Below the pieces are notes generated by a model. That model ran no database searches and was not told the origin of the DNA. It saw only the letters and a program-made list of their open reading frames with translations. This document shows, one piece after another, positions 1 to 57,224 of a stretch of 64,000 nucleotides of DNA. Source of the DNA: Cristatella mucedo. Lineage: Eukaryota; Bryozoa; Phylactolaemata; Cristatellidae. Each line of letters starts with the position of its first letter. Positions within the stretch are counted from its first letter, which is position 1. The position numbers and the translations under genes were made by a program. The DNA lies in the NCBI GenBank assembly GCA_009760855.2, contig WPIO01000008.1:12221001-12285000 (forward strand). Reading direction: 5' to 3'.

Positions 1-126
1 ATGTTATTAATCTTGCTTTTGGCTCAGCAGCATTTTTAGTTTTTGCTGCTGTTGTCGTATTCGTGGCACTTGTTTTCGGCTTAGAACGAGTTGATCCGAG
101 CACCAATGATGCCGAGTTCGTTGCAG

Positions 127-47108
<46,982 letters not shown>

Positions 47109-47232
47109 CGATTCGACCGCCGCTCCTCCCTCTGTGCAGCAGAAGCAGCAAGCTCGCTTGCGAAGGGAGCATCTCCGGGCTGGTCGAGCGCGATGCCGCC
47201 AGCTGCGCGAGGACGCTTGCGGCCTCTCTCTC
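47109..47232. other. convergent intergenic spacer between WDR6 and SPEF1 stops
   Basis: Only 124 bp separate the WDR6 TGA (+) from the SPEF1 TGA (-). No polyadenylation hexamer is visible in it for either strand, so each mature 3' UTR probably extends into the other gene. Confidence 0.8.
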
Positions 47233-47349
47233 TCAAGCTCGGCGTCCTACTGCCTGCTGCACGGCATCCAGTTTGCTCTGGAGGTCGTCGATGTGAACGT
47301 CTTTGAGACGTAGCAGATGCTCGAGACGGCGTATCTTTGCTTGTAAGAT
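47233..47349 (-). CDS. SPEF1: SPEF1 terminal exon 6 (38 aa + stop)
   Basis: The acceptor is TCTCACAG, phase 0. It encodes ILQAKIRRLEHLLRLKDVHI and DDLQSKLDAV, matching VLQMKVKRLEHLLQLKNVRI and DDLSRRLQQA of vertebrate SPEF1, then a TGA stop. The heptad pattern predicts a coiled coil. Confidence 0.92.
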   Translation of the reverse strand: MLQAKIRRLEHLLRLKDVHIDDLQSKLDAVQQAVGRRA

Positions 47350-49214
47350 CTGTGAGAGAAAAGAGGAAGGCGGATCAGCTGTCATGCCGGGTGGGCCGGC
47401 TTTCGAGGGTCGCGACCTCAGGATTTAGAAGGAGAAGCGGCCCACCGGTATTGTGGAGGACTCGCACGGCCATGAAGCAGCACCGCACCGCTTGCAGCGC
47501 ACGTAGAGGCGGACAGGGGCCAGGAAGTGGTGGGCGTCTGCGGGGCTGCGTGGCCCTCTCCCGCCTCGAAGCTGCCACCTCGAAGCCGCGGACCTGAATC
47601 GTCTCCTCGTAGTCGAGGGACAGCTGCTGCCCGCCGTCTCCGAGGAGCAACGACCGCCCTGAGCCGCGATGAGTGCTGATGGTGGGATGGTTTCTGCAAA
47701 CGATGGGCAGCAGCAGCTGTGAGCTGTCTCATGAGTGCTGTCGCCCAGCAGAGGCTCTGCGGCCGGAGTGCGCTTCGCCAGACGGACGGCGTTGTCACCG
47801 GACGTCGGCCTGTTTGCAGATGCTAATTCGGGAAGCGCGAGAGGGCGAGTCCTCACCTCCCTAGTAGCTGGCTCGTGATGCCTCCACTGCTGCTGCTGCT
47901 GCTAGTTGCGGAGGCAATGGGCGGTAGAAATGTTTCTCCACTGCCGTTCGTGTGCTGCTGCTGTTGCTGCGAGGTGCCCTCACTTGGTCGTGCTGCTACA
48001 AGCGTTGGGGTTTGCTCACGTGCATCAGCACTGCGCTCATCAGCCGGAGCCGGCAGCAAACAGCAGCAGCGAACAGCGTTAGCGAGTGGGTGCACTCTCC
48101 TTGGCAGCATGCCGGGCTGGCTTTCGAGGCAGGCGAGGGGGAGAACCAGCATTAAATGGCTGCCAGCACAAATGGTACAATTGAGTTTCGTGAGGAGAAT
48201 GGATTCCAGCAATGGAGTTAGCTCCGCTGCTTCTTCGACGACCACACTGGCTGTTACGGCTTGGCAGCAGGTAAGCAGTCGGGCGCAAGCCCATTGGCCA
48301 ATTGTGAGTACAGCGGTCGGCTTGGCAGCATGGCTTGGCTCGGTTAGTGCTGCCGTATTTGCTGGAGCAGTGCCAAGAATGCAGGGGAGTGGTTCCTGTT
48401 AGTCAGCCCCCTTCGCTGGTGTGGATTCGTATAGCTTCGCGGTGCAGTCGTTAGCCTCATCGCGGCAATAAACCGAGAAGTGTTCTTACTGATTACAGCT
48501 AGGGCAGCTGAGGGGGCAAGCCGAGAGCACCCCGGCTCGAGCGCGCAGGCAGCGCTACCGACACCTGAGGGCTGGTAAAAAGAAGTCGAGGCTCACGACG
48601 AGCAACTGGCAGCGCAATAATGCTCCGCCGCTTCCACAACGCTGGAGGCTGCAATAAAGGAGTTGCGGCTCAGGATTTGTACCGCTAGCCACTGTCGTCG
48701 GTACGCTCCCTAGCGCTTGTGCGAGGTTCGTGTGGCACCATAATCGCATCGTAGGCAGCAAAGGGCCGTAACCGCCGGCCGTCTGAGGCGCCGAGTCTTA
48801 AAATGCGGCGATACCACTTTGCGATCTCACTTTGCTGAGTGAGACCGTGGAGTGCAAGCGACCATGTGCAGCAGTGGGAGGGAAGAACCGGGCCAGCCGT
48901 CCAAAGCAGCCGTGAGCTCATCCTTCTCACCTTTGCTGCTTCGCTCGACAGTCGAGAGAGCGGCGATCTTCGAGCGCAGCGTCAGCAGCACCTGCTCGGC
49001 GGCCAAAGGCCTGCAGTCGACGACCTGTCGTATCAGATCGTCCGCAACCTCGAAGCCGAATCTCGAGAACACCTTCCTGGAATGTGAGTGCGACGATTTG
49101 GCGCTGCGCTCGAGAGTGGACGGCTTGCGACACATCGACGGCTTGCCGTGAGCCTGATTCACGAGCCTGCTTCGAAAGCGCTACGATGATGATGCCAGCT
49201 AATTCTGCAGTAGG

Positions 49215-49277
<63 letters not shown>

Positions 49278-50948
49278 ATACCCTCTGGCCGGGGATGGGC
49301 TGTACGAAATCAGCCCTCTGCTATAGCTGCTTCTGTAGCAAGGCCATGGAAATAAGCAAAAAAGCTATTGATGGCTGGCTAACCAAGATTTCGTCTACCT
49401 GTTTAAGAGATGCCAGTTTTCCATTTTCTGAGTAGTGCCATTGGCCGAGTGGTAGTTGTGGATGTCGACCATCTTGGGAAAATAGTGCATCGCAATTTCA
49501 GCCGTCAGAACTGCAAACAATGATCGGTGAAGAACGTCAAGATTCGTCTGTTGGTAAACTCGGCGGCTAAACAGGACTCGCAATAGGAGAGGGCTTCTGA
49601 CCAACACATATTTTTTTATTACTACGTGCATGCCTTTTACTGTACCCGTGGTGAAATGGTAAAGGACATCAGAAAGTCATAGGTCTATGTCAGGGCAACT
49701 GAGAGACACTTTTAAGAGCCTCTCTTTTTGGCCATAGTATGGCTCCTGGGATTATCTCGTGGATGACTACAGAAGTCCACTGTAACGGTTCGAGGGGGCG
49801 CATCTTGTAAACGTGCATCGTGGCACTATCTCGCTACCGAAATCGCATGTCAGACAGTTCCTTGACCTACAGTTGCGTCCCTCAGTTTCTAAGTGGCCAA
49901 GGTAGGTCACAACTGTAGCAGTGGCCACATGCCACCTAACCAAGCTGACATGCTGGGGACTGCTTGCGGTCGACTACCATCGTTAGTGCTATCATCATTC
50001 CTGCTGGCCAACCAGTCTTTTGGAAAATGTATGCCCATATTTGAGGAAACTGGGCTGGGCAGGCTTGTAGGCACTGCAATAGTTACGATGGGGTAGAGTG
50101 TGTACCCTGCCATTCCAATCCAAGAGGAGAAAATTGCCACATCGATCTCTCAGTTGTATCCAGTGGTGCAATTTTGCTATGGACGTGCAATCAACATCTC
50201 AAGAGTTTTATGAATAGATTTTGTAATATACAAATCCCGATTCACAACTGCCAAAAGATACGATGCATACTCGGTCGAAAATTTATCTGGCAGCTCAGTG
50301 GTAATGTAGAAATGCTCACTGTTTGAAATATGCTCTCCGGGTGATGCTACATAGTTGTGGTCTTCCTAATGCTAGTTGCCAGAATGAGCACTCCACCACC
50401 TCTACGCTCTACCACACATATCCATCTTGAGCACATTTCTTGGAATTCATGATCACAAAGTAACAGTAAGTAATAACTTTCTATTATTGGCCGTTGAATT
50501 ATATTCGTATTCCACGACGTAGGAAAATAAGATGATCATTCCATAATTTTTAGAGGCCTTAAATAAGTGAATTTTATTGTTAATCTAGGAACGTAGGGGT
50601 ATATGTGTGGCCTGTCATCAGCCAAATGTAACATCAGAAAGAGTAGTAAGTTGTCAGTATTATGGAGCAACCTAGTTCCGAGCGAACAAGTATAATGTTT
50701 ATAAGAGACACACTTCTAAGTGCGCGATAACTATCTAAGCGAGCATCAAGCTAGAATTTCAAGCTGGCGGTTTGTTAGCGTCAGCGTTTACCGTGTACGT
50801 ATTAGTGGCTTGGTGAGTGTAAGCTCTATGAAGACATACCTCCGTCGGAGAAGTCACGGCTGAAGTTTCGTTTCAGTCTCGAAAGAGGAACATGGTCAAT
50901 CCATTCGTAAAGGTTCTTAAGAACCTCTTCGTCATCCATTCCAACCAT
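47233..50948 (-). CDS. SPEF1: SPEF1/CLAMP homologue, ciliary microtubule-bundling CH-domain protein (complete, 6 exons)
   Basis: SPEF1 (sperm flagellar protein 1, CLAMP) binds and bundles microtubules in the central apparatus of motile cilia and at epithelial microtubule arrays. Six phase-compatible exons encode 240 residues; vertebrate SPEF1 has about 236 (from memory). Residues 1-100 are the CH-like domain, with ARDFSDG-type RNFSRDFSDG, then HYFPKMVDIHNY and NRKVFSRFGFEVADD. A Ser/Gln-rich linker (about 123-190) and a C-terminal helix with RRLEHLLRLKDVHIDDL follow. The start codon has A at -3 and G at +4, and an in-frame TAG lies three codons upstream. The gene runs opposite to WDR6 and tail-to-tail with it. 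Confidence 0.93.
47594..47693 (-). CDS. SPEF1: SPEF1 exon 5
   Basis: The acceptor is GTTTGCAG and it ends ATTCAG before GTCCGC; it enters in phase 2 and leaves in phase 0. It ends LSLDYEETIQ, aligning with the LLASQETVQ that begins the C-terminal coiled coil of vertebrate SPEF1. Confidence 0.82.
47857..47995 (-). CDS. SPEF1: SPEF1 exon 4 (linker; start tentative)
   Basis: A low-complexity linker with a Gln run and a Ser run, ending SQLLGR. The donor is GTGAGGAC, phase 2. The acceptor GCTTGTAG was picked because it gives the phase 1 entry that exon 3 requires. The linker is poorly conserved in the family, so similarity does not help here. Confidence 0.7.
47996..48930 (-). other. SPEF1 intron 3
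   Basis: This 0.9-kb GC-rich intron has no repeat recognised. Plus-strand AATAAA hexamers at 48467 and 48653 are the first downstream of the WDR6 stop and might serve WDR6 polyadenylation. Confidence 0.6.
48931..49076 (-). CDS. SPEF1: SPEF1 exon 3
   Basis: The acceptor is CATTCCAG and the donor GTGAGAAG; it enters in phase 2 and leaves in phase 1. It encodes KVFSRFGFEVADDLIRQVVD and then QVLLTLRSKI, matching KVLNKLNFSVPDDVMRKIAQ and LVLIPLRQRL, the end of the CH-like domain. Confidence 0.93.
49217..49275 (+). repeat. (GA)n microsatellite
   Basis: About 59 bp of GA in SPEF1 intron 2. Confidence 0.97.
49399..49510 (-). CDS. SPEF1: SPEF1 exon 2
   Basis: The acceptor is GTTTGCAG and the donor GTAGACG; it enters in phase 1 and leaves in phase 2. 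It encodes VLTAEIAMHYFPKMVDIHNY, then KMENWHLLNR, nearly colinear with VLVAEVIKFYFPKMVEMHNY of vertebrate SPEF1. This is the most conserved exon. Confidence 0.95.
49511..50839 (-). other. SPEF1 intron 1
   Basis: A 1.3-kb intron. A possible degraded SINE lies near 49655-49740 (short tRNA-like start only). No gene is seen. Confidence 0.6.
50840..50948 (-). CDS. SPEF1: SPEF1 exon 1
   Basis: It encodes MVGMDDEEVLKNLYEWID and then HVPLSRLKRNFSRDFSDG, the N-terminal helix and signature of the SPEF1 CH-like domain. The donor is GTATGTC, leaving phase 1. A second Met at codon 4 is an alternative start. Confidence 0.93.
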
Positions 50949-51459
50949 TCTTTGCTATGCAAGCCATGCGAAGTGCGAGCTTCTCTTAATGCGCTCAGTA
51001 CTTGTTACGGTGGCGGCCATTAGTTTAAACCGGAAATAAACCCAGGCAACCAATGATTTCCGGAAGTACGGTGGCGGCTGGCTATCTATGGATGGCCATC
51101 GATTCGGCAGTATCGGTATGAGAATGACAATTCGTGAACGTTGCACTGGCCATTTTTCTGCCATACACATGCACGGACTTCATTTATACGTGCACCTTGT
51201 GTCCCGAGTTTGAAGAGAATTGATAATACCTACCTTTATATTTCGGCCATTGATATGCGGAAAACTCCCGTCACGCTGGTTCGCATGAATTCTAATGGTT
51301 TGCTACTCATAGCAGCTCTTCCGGCCTGAGGCTCATTTCAGCTCAGTTTCCTTAGGGCTGCTCTGCTGGACGATCGTACCGATAGAACCGCAGCACACAC
51401 CCCCGTCTACTTTCCGTGTGTAGCTGTTCCTCTTGAGTTCTGCGGAAACAAGCGATGCA
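50949..51459. other. SPEF1 upstream region
   Basis: It should contain the SPEF1 5' UTR and promoter. I see no convincing TATA box or binding site. Small frames on both strands at 50955-51329 are unremarkable. Confidence 0.4.
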
Positions 51460-51731
51460 ATGCCGTCTGAGGGTGTTAATCGATCGAGGTCTGAAAAATC
51501 AAATTTTTATTATGTACCATCAGTACGGAGACTGCAAGCTTGGGGATCAACATCGAATTGGACACCCAAGAACTAGCAGCTATAGTACACGAGGTAGAGT
51601 TGCAGCGTTTCGATCCATATGCTATCTTGGCGGAGTCAGTTCGACGTTACTGGTTGTGGTCTGGTTTGAAAGGCCCGCTTATTAGCTACATTGAATGGCT
51701 CGAAACCACCTACAGTTTAAGATCTGTATAA
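51460..51731 (+). pseudogene. coding-like stretch with one frame shift, unknown protein
   Basis: An ATG at 51460 opens a frame reading SEKSNFYYVPSVRRLQAWG. At about 51540 the coding look jumps to another frame, with ELAAIVHEVELQRFDPYAIL, then RRYWLWSGLKGPLISYIEWL and a stop at 51729-51731. The downstream part has amino-acid composition typical of a folded protein. It could be a broken gene, a transposon remnant, a two-exon gene whose junction I misplace, or an assembly indel. I do not recognise the family. Confidence 0.35.
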
Positions 51732-52027
51732 CCATTTTCACGAGCCTGTATCTAACACATGTTTATCTACGAAGCTAAGCACGTTTCTGACCATCCGTAG
51801 ACGAGTCGCTTCTCATTCTGCTACCGAGACTCTTTGTGTTTAATCCCCGATTCAGATAACGAATTTTGGAATCGGCAGCTCGTTTGAAGAGCAGAAAAAA
51901 AGAAATTTTCGCCGCTAGAACTGGGTCAATAGCATTCTAATATATCGCTAGGTTCAAAATAGACTTGAAGGAAAAGACGTCTTTCGTAATGTAGGTATTC
52001 AATAAATATGAATGTAATTCGTTAGTA

Positions 52028-52075
52028 TAGCACCCTAAGAGAACCTAATCTCTATTCAGGCGCTTCACATATGCC
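52028..52075 (-). mobile_element. LINE 3'-end-like remnant
   Basis: A 45-bp block AGAGAACCTAATCTCTATTC followed by GGCGCTTCACAT resembles the reverse complement of the LINE 3' UTR signature. Too short to be sure. Confidence 0.4.
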
Positions 52076-52079
52076 TCCG

Positions 52080-52165
52080 GGCTCGGGCTCATGACCTCAG
52101 CCAGACCTTGGTCGGGGTGAGCACCTTAACCGCTGGACCAAACCAGCTTGGCAATATAGAGCCGT
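52080..52165 (-). mobile_element. tRNA-like SINE head
   Basis: The reverse complement reads GGTCCAGCGGTTAAGGTGCT, a box A-like and anticodon-arm-like stretch, followed by a degenerate box B. It lies next to a LINE tail-like fragment at 52028-52075. Confidence 0.5.
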
Positions 52166-52340
52166 CCTAGACTCCCGTGAAAGAATCCTAGTTAAGACTC
52201 CCGTCTTCTTGGGGCAGATAAAACTCGCGTCTGCTGCAGTTGAAGCCTTTTCATTTGAACTATCCAGGACTGCGTACCGTGTCACCCCTTCGTATAACTG
52301 TGAGGAAAGTATATTCTGTATACGCGTGGTATATTTTTCT

Positions 52341-52652
52341 ATGCTTACGCGACCAAGTTCGGCAGCAGCTGTTTGCGTTTTGTTTGCACTCATTGTTTGC
52401 ACGCGATGTCCAAGACGCCAGAAGAGCTCGGGGAAAGCCGACGCGTACTACCTCGAGGGGGGCGCTTGTTTTTGGAACGATGACCAGTGTGGCTACGATG
52501 TGGCAGACGGGGGAGGCTCTCCGATCGCCCCTTCTAAGAAGAAGCCATCCTGCCGGCGATTGAAGGAATTGATGAAGGAGTTCTATCGACTAGTCCACCG
52601 ACATACACACAGAAACGCGCATAGCATACAGCATGCGCATAGAGCCACATAA
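52341..52652 (+). CDS. candidate small secreted protein (103 aa)
   Basis: The frame starts at an ATG after an AT-rich stretch and runs 103 codons without an intron signal being needed. Residues 1-22 look like a signal peptide, with core AAAVCVLFALIVC. The rest is polar, with GGACFWNDDQCGYDVADG, a SKKKPSCRR basic stretch and a basic amphipathic KELMKEFYRLVHRH segment. Cysteines could form pairs in the mature part. I recognise no family. The open frame extends upstream to 52209 without Met, so it may instead be an exon, or chance. Confidence 0.35.
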   Translation: MLTRPSSAAAVCVLFALIVCTRCPRRQKSSGKADAYYLEGGACFWNDDQCGYDVADGGGSPIAPSKKKPSCRRLKELMKEFYRLVHRHTHRNAHSIQHAHRAT

Positions 52653-53419
52653 GCTGAGTGAATGTGGACGTTTTGAGGGTTTCTTTTAGTGCACTCGAAG
52701 CCTGAGGGGCTTTACGTTCGTACACTGTAGCCAGCATACTCACAAAAAGATGGCGGGAAACGTACCTGAGTAAGGAAGTCGGTCGAATAAGTAAGAATCG
52801 TGGGCAGCATGATAATTGTGGAAGTGAGTTTTAACGTCGAGGACGTTTGCAGAGCTAAAGCTTCTGTCACCAGCGGTGAAAGAATGGAGCAGACAATTGA
52901 CTGTCCGTATTGGACCAGTGGCCACGAGGAAGCTGAAACTGGTGCAGCCGTTCAGCCACTTATGACGGAACCAAACCATGGCAGGTTTGGCTGGTCAGCC
53001 TAAAAATTTTGCTCTGTATCCGTTGATCAACCGAAAGCCATCGCAGCTCCTTCAAGAAAGGAGACCCTTGGCTAAACCTTTTGGATTATTTTTGACAAAG
53101 CGTTCTGCCTTTGTCATCACCAGCTGTAGGGGCTAAATATCTTTTTCGGTAGCCCAGCCGGAACTGTCATAGTTGTCCAGTCTAGACAGAGCATGGAGCT
53201 AGCTAGATGTTTAGCAAGTTACCGGGTTAAACAGCCGTCTTCTGAATGAATTTTTTTACGTCAAGCAGTCGTCAAAGAGGACAGCCAAATTTCGAGCACA
53301 AGCCGCCGGTTGCACTAAAGGATCCCCAATTAAAAGCACAAAGTCTCTTAGTCCAGCTGTAATTTAAGAGTGTCGTGTAAGTAGAAGTTCGATACGATCT
53401 AATTCCAGATCAGGAAATT
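52653..53419. other. region without recognised gene
   Basis: Includes a fragment of the dispersed repeat family (about 52690-52830). The small frames on both strands at 52740-53003 show no recognisable domain. Confidence 0.5.
52690..52830 (-). repeat. unnamed dispersed repeat family fragment
   Basis: ATAATTGTGGAAGTGAG and neighbouring sequence match 7688-7705 and flanks in the same orientation. Confidence 0.45.
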
Positions 53420-54060
53420 GGTCAATATTCATGGATCGAGTACTTTCGGCTTGGCTACACTATGGTATTAAATTGTCAAATCTAGAAATTCCGTTCCAGT
53501 TAGGTTTTATAGCAAATCACTCCATGGGGTCAACTTTACTTCGAGTGCACAACCACCTTCTCACGAAGGCAGAATTAATAAGAGTCGTTTTCTAGCTTAG
53601 CTGCATTTGTCAGCAGTTTTTTTTTTTATCAAATTATTATTATATATATATATATTTATACCAATATCATATTTTGTTATCATCAGTCCTTCATGAATGC
53701 GCGGTCACTTCGCCGGACATCACATGCATTTCACTTTAATTATTTGGGTCATACCTCACAAATTTTGGGCAAAACTGACGCGACTCATATATAGGAAAGC
53801 CCAACTCTGAAAATAGGTTCGGCCAACATATCTCACGTATCCTCTGCTCGAAATCTTGGTGTCCTCTTTCAAAACTATTTCTTACTAGATTACTGGACCA
53901 GCTCGCACACAATCTTGCTTACTTTTATTCTTGTAAGTTGCAAAAGTGCATAATTCGGACATACTCAGATAAGGACACCATACCCTAGTTGTCCAAGCAT
54001 TTGCGACGTATCGTCTGAACTTAACTAAGTAACTGTAACTCATTAACCACAGGTATTTCA
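53420..54060 (+). mobile_element. LINE RT fragment, decayed
   Basis: Blocks FQLGFIANHSMGSTLLRVHN (RT fingers region), ARNLGVLFQNYF and a decayed AFVTSRLDF region are in plus orientation with many stops. A short AT tract (53637-53656) lies within. Confidence 0.6.
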
Positions 54061-54675
54061 GCCGGTGCAGAGATTTAATTCACTTGGAGTATTTTTAAAT
54101 AAATGCTTCATTAATAATGTCAACAATCATCATTATCTAACCGAAAAATTCCATCTAGTTTGGTATGTGTCATCAGCCAGCTATAATCTGGCGAGCCTTT
54201 AAAGTGAGGGGACCCACGTGCGGTGCGGCGAATGGCTCACGTGGTGGTTGGACCAATTTTGACTGTGAAGGTATGGCCGTACGTATTGAGCGCCCATCGC
54301 CCTGCGTCAATTAATAACTTCCGGCTATCGCCTGTGTCGCCAAGCGCTTTCGGCGCACCCGCGCGAGTCATTCCAGTAGCCTGCTTATAGCCGTGGTTTT
54401 TCCGATATCGTCGAGTTTTAGTGCCGCACATTTATTCTCGGGTGACTAAGCGCCAGCAGTCTCGTCCTGCCCCGGCCTGCGCCATCCGCTGGCCGTTGGA
54501 AAAATACCCTGCCGGAAGAAATAACCCGTGCAAGAAACGCCTCAGTTTTAACGAAGTCAGCATAGGATGAGCAATATTGAAATATTTCGATACAATCACT
54601 GCTAAGCTGGACCTTTTTTTTAGATGAAGACAATTCGGGCTCTGGGAATCGTTTTCTGTCCCGGTTTTTTCCAGC

Positions 54676-54830
54676 GAATAGCCCCCTACCTACCCACTCG
54701 CGACGCTCTCAAGTACTGGCGTGGCCCGGTGGTAAGGCACTAGGCGCAATGAACTAGGGTCAAGGTAACGTATTGGACGGGTGAAGCGCCCGAATAGCCC
54801 CCTACCCACTCGCGACGCTCTCTACGTACT
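54676..54830 (+). repeat. tandem duplication including a SINE-like unit
   Basis: The run ACCCACTCGCGACGCTCTC occurs at about 54694 and again at about 54803. Between them lies GTGGCCCGGTGGTAAGGC, a box A-like start, which recurs at 55165. Confidence 0.6.
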
Positions 54831-55162
54831 GTTAGGCCGCTCTCAAGGATCGAATTGTCTGGAACATCTGCCATTCAGTCTGGAGCGTTTGCTGGTGCCA
54901 GGCATGGTGAGCTAAAGCGTCGAGCGTCCAGAATCGCGGCGAGACTTCGCACGACCGGGATTCCCATCAGCAATGAGCGTTGCCATCCGGTTATATTCTC
55001 GAAGTTCCCGGCTTTCGTGCGCCTTCGGCGCTGACGGCGAGGCGCGCGCGCGAGAGAGAGACAGAGAGAGAGAGAGGGAGAGTAGCGCTCTTGCAGCCCT
55101 CGCTCGCCTTTCAGACCCACTTACAGCGGTCGAGTCGAGCCGCGCGTATAATAAGCCGCACT

Positions 55163-55245
55163 GACGTGGCCCGGTGGTAAGGCGATAGGCGCAACGAACT
55201 AAGGTCAAGGTGAATGTATTAGACGTGCGAAGCGCCCGAATTTAG
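55163..55245 (+). repeat. second copy of the GTGGCCCGGTGGTAAGGC unit
   Basis: It is similar over about 80 bp to 54718-54795, in direct orientation, ending GAAGCGCCCGAAT in both. Possibly a short tRNA-derived SINE of a different family. Confidence 0.6.
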
Positions 55246-55304
55246 GTACGCTTCTCTTATGGTGTTATAAAAAGGAATTTTATTTATTTATTCATATCTA
55301 ATAG

Positions 55305-56144
55305 TCAGCGCACGCATTGGACCCTCAGCCCGCCCGGACCCTCGGCCCGCCCGAGGGTCCGGGCGGGCCGAGGGTCCGGGCGGGCCGAGGGTCCGGGCGG
55401 GCCGAGGGTCCGGGCGGGCCGAGGGTCCGGGCGGGCCGAGGGTCCGGGCGGGCCGAGGGTCCGGGCGGGCCGAGGGTCCGGGCGGGCCGAGGGTCCGGGC
55501 GGGCCGAGGGTCCGGGCGGGCCGAGGGTCCGGGCGGGCCGAGGGTCCGGGCTGGTCTGCGTGCGTCTCTCGAGTTCTTGCGAACACTCGGGACCGGCTAA
55601 TCTCTGCACGGAAGTGTCGTCTCTCTTCCTGGAACGACTTGCTGACGGTGCAAGGTTCGCTTGCTGGTGGCGGCGACCGCGGCATAAACCTCTTGCATTT
55701 CGATGTCGAGATTTCCCAGTGTGGAAAGTCAACCGGCTTGCTGACTTTGACATCGTCGGGACCTAGTTTTACCCCATGTATTGGCAAACCAGGCACCCCT
55801 ACTTGTTTTTGATCAGCGGGCGTGAGCATTTGGACACTCACTTTACTGTGGGGTGCGGCTGTATCCGGGTTGCGCAAGATTCGACAGGCTAACCGAAGTC
55901 CGCGCACGACCCAGTGTGGCGGCGACCTGATCGCAATTTCTGAAGCTGCAGGAGACGCAGCCGCCCAGCAAGGGTGTCTCGGTGGGGTGTGCCGGGTGGG
56001 AGGGGGATGGTAAACACCCGACCGGAAAAAATACCGCGAATACGTGGGTCGTTCACTTTCATTAGTCAGAGTAGTGGCATTTACATTAACACAGCGATTT
56101 GTGAGTATTGCCTTTGGTTTTAACCACGTGTTGCTAGGTGACAC
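55305..56144 (-). other. 279-codon open frame, C-terminal part in a minisatellite
   Basis: From a Met at 56144 about 195 codons are non-repetitive, including QKQVGVPGLPIHGVKLGPDD and KPVDFPHWEI; the rest is the 17-bp minisatellite read as PGPSARPDPRPARTL repeats. It is the longest non-simple open frame outside the two genes and LINEs. The repeat has no stop in any frame, which inflates the length. No family recognised; it may be chance. Confidence 0.2.
55319..55550 (+). repeat. 17-bp GC-rich minisatellite capped by an inverted unit
   Basis: 55351-55550 is a near-perfect array of about 11.8 units of CCGAGGGTCCGGGCGGG. The preceding 55319-55345 is its inverted complement: it pairs with 55351-55377 over 27 bp with one mismatch and a 5-nt loop. 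Because 17 is not a multiple of 3 and the unit lacks stops, all frames stay open. Confidence 0.95.
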
Positions 56145-56214
56145 CTACCAGTAGCCATTAACGCCAACCAACCGGCATGGTCTGTGCAACCGGAAGCGGG
56201 TCAACTTACTCGAA

Positions 56215-56880
56215 AAACTTGATGATAATAATAATGGGTCGCTTGTACAGCGCCGTAAGAGAACCCAATCTCTATGTGGGCACTTGAGAAGTCGCTGCAA
56301 AAGAGTCAATTGAGGATTAGTTACATGCACGGAAGTTAGCTGAACGCAAGAGCAAGCAAGTATCGTTATTAGACCAGCATGCTACAGCAAACATTAAACC
56401 GTCCCTGGCCACCGGTTAGTGAGACCTCTCGCTAGTAGCGTGCATTGAATCATGCGCAGGTCAAGCAAGCAAAGTACACAGACACCAAACGAGGTAGGTT
56501 CGTTGGGGCGAAGGGGAAGCTGACCGAACAGATGCGAAGCTTTAGCTGAGACTTAAAAGGTGCAAGGTCATTGTTGGCAGTGATCTTTTGAGCTGAGAGC
56601 TAGTTTTTCAGACTCTAGCTGCATACGAGCTGAAGGCTTGATCCCCAAAAGATTTCAGTCTAGTTTGAGAGGCTGCGAGACGACCCGATGCAGAGGAGCG
56701 GGGTGATTCGAGAGCACGTGACTGAAGGAGCAAGGACGGTCGGCGGATAGGTAGGCTAGTGCACTCAAGTAGCCTGTAAGCCAGACTGAAGATTTTGAAC
56801 TCGATTCAGGCTTGATACGGAGCCAGTGAAGCTCAGCCAGAAATGGCGTGATATGGTGGCTACCCAGTTGAAGACAGATC
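56215..56880 (-). mobile_element. LINE 3' fragment, decayed
   Basis: The 3' signature AGAGAACCCAATCTCTATG lies near its left end, and the block HHITPFLAELHWL sits at about 56825-56860 on the minus strand. ATAATAATAATGG at the left may be the tail. Confidence 0.7.
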
Positions 56881-57224
56881 AGAATAGAAATGCGGAAACC
56901 CTGAGATACGTACGAAATATTAAGTCATAAAACTGACTGACAGACCGGCATGGTCTGCGACACATGACAAAAAATGAAGCAACCGTGATGGAATGGTAAT
57001 AGCAAATGCACCCTATGTGAGTATGTAATGGCATTTGGTGTGGCAGCTCCGCCACTGATTGCAACCCAGGCGAGTCCGTGAGTTTTACACCCGCTGGAAA
57101 CGACTAAGGGCTCAAGCCAAGATTCCTGAATAATGGCGATAATAACAATTTTCTAAGCAAGCACAATGTGGATGCAGCTATTTGGTCAATTTAGCTTCGG
57201 TCCCATTGGCCCAACTGTATGTGT

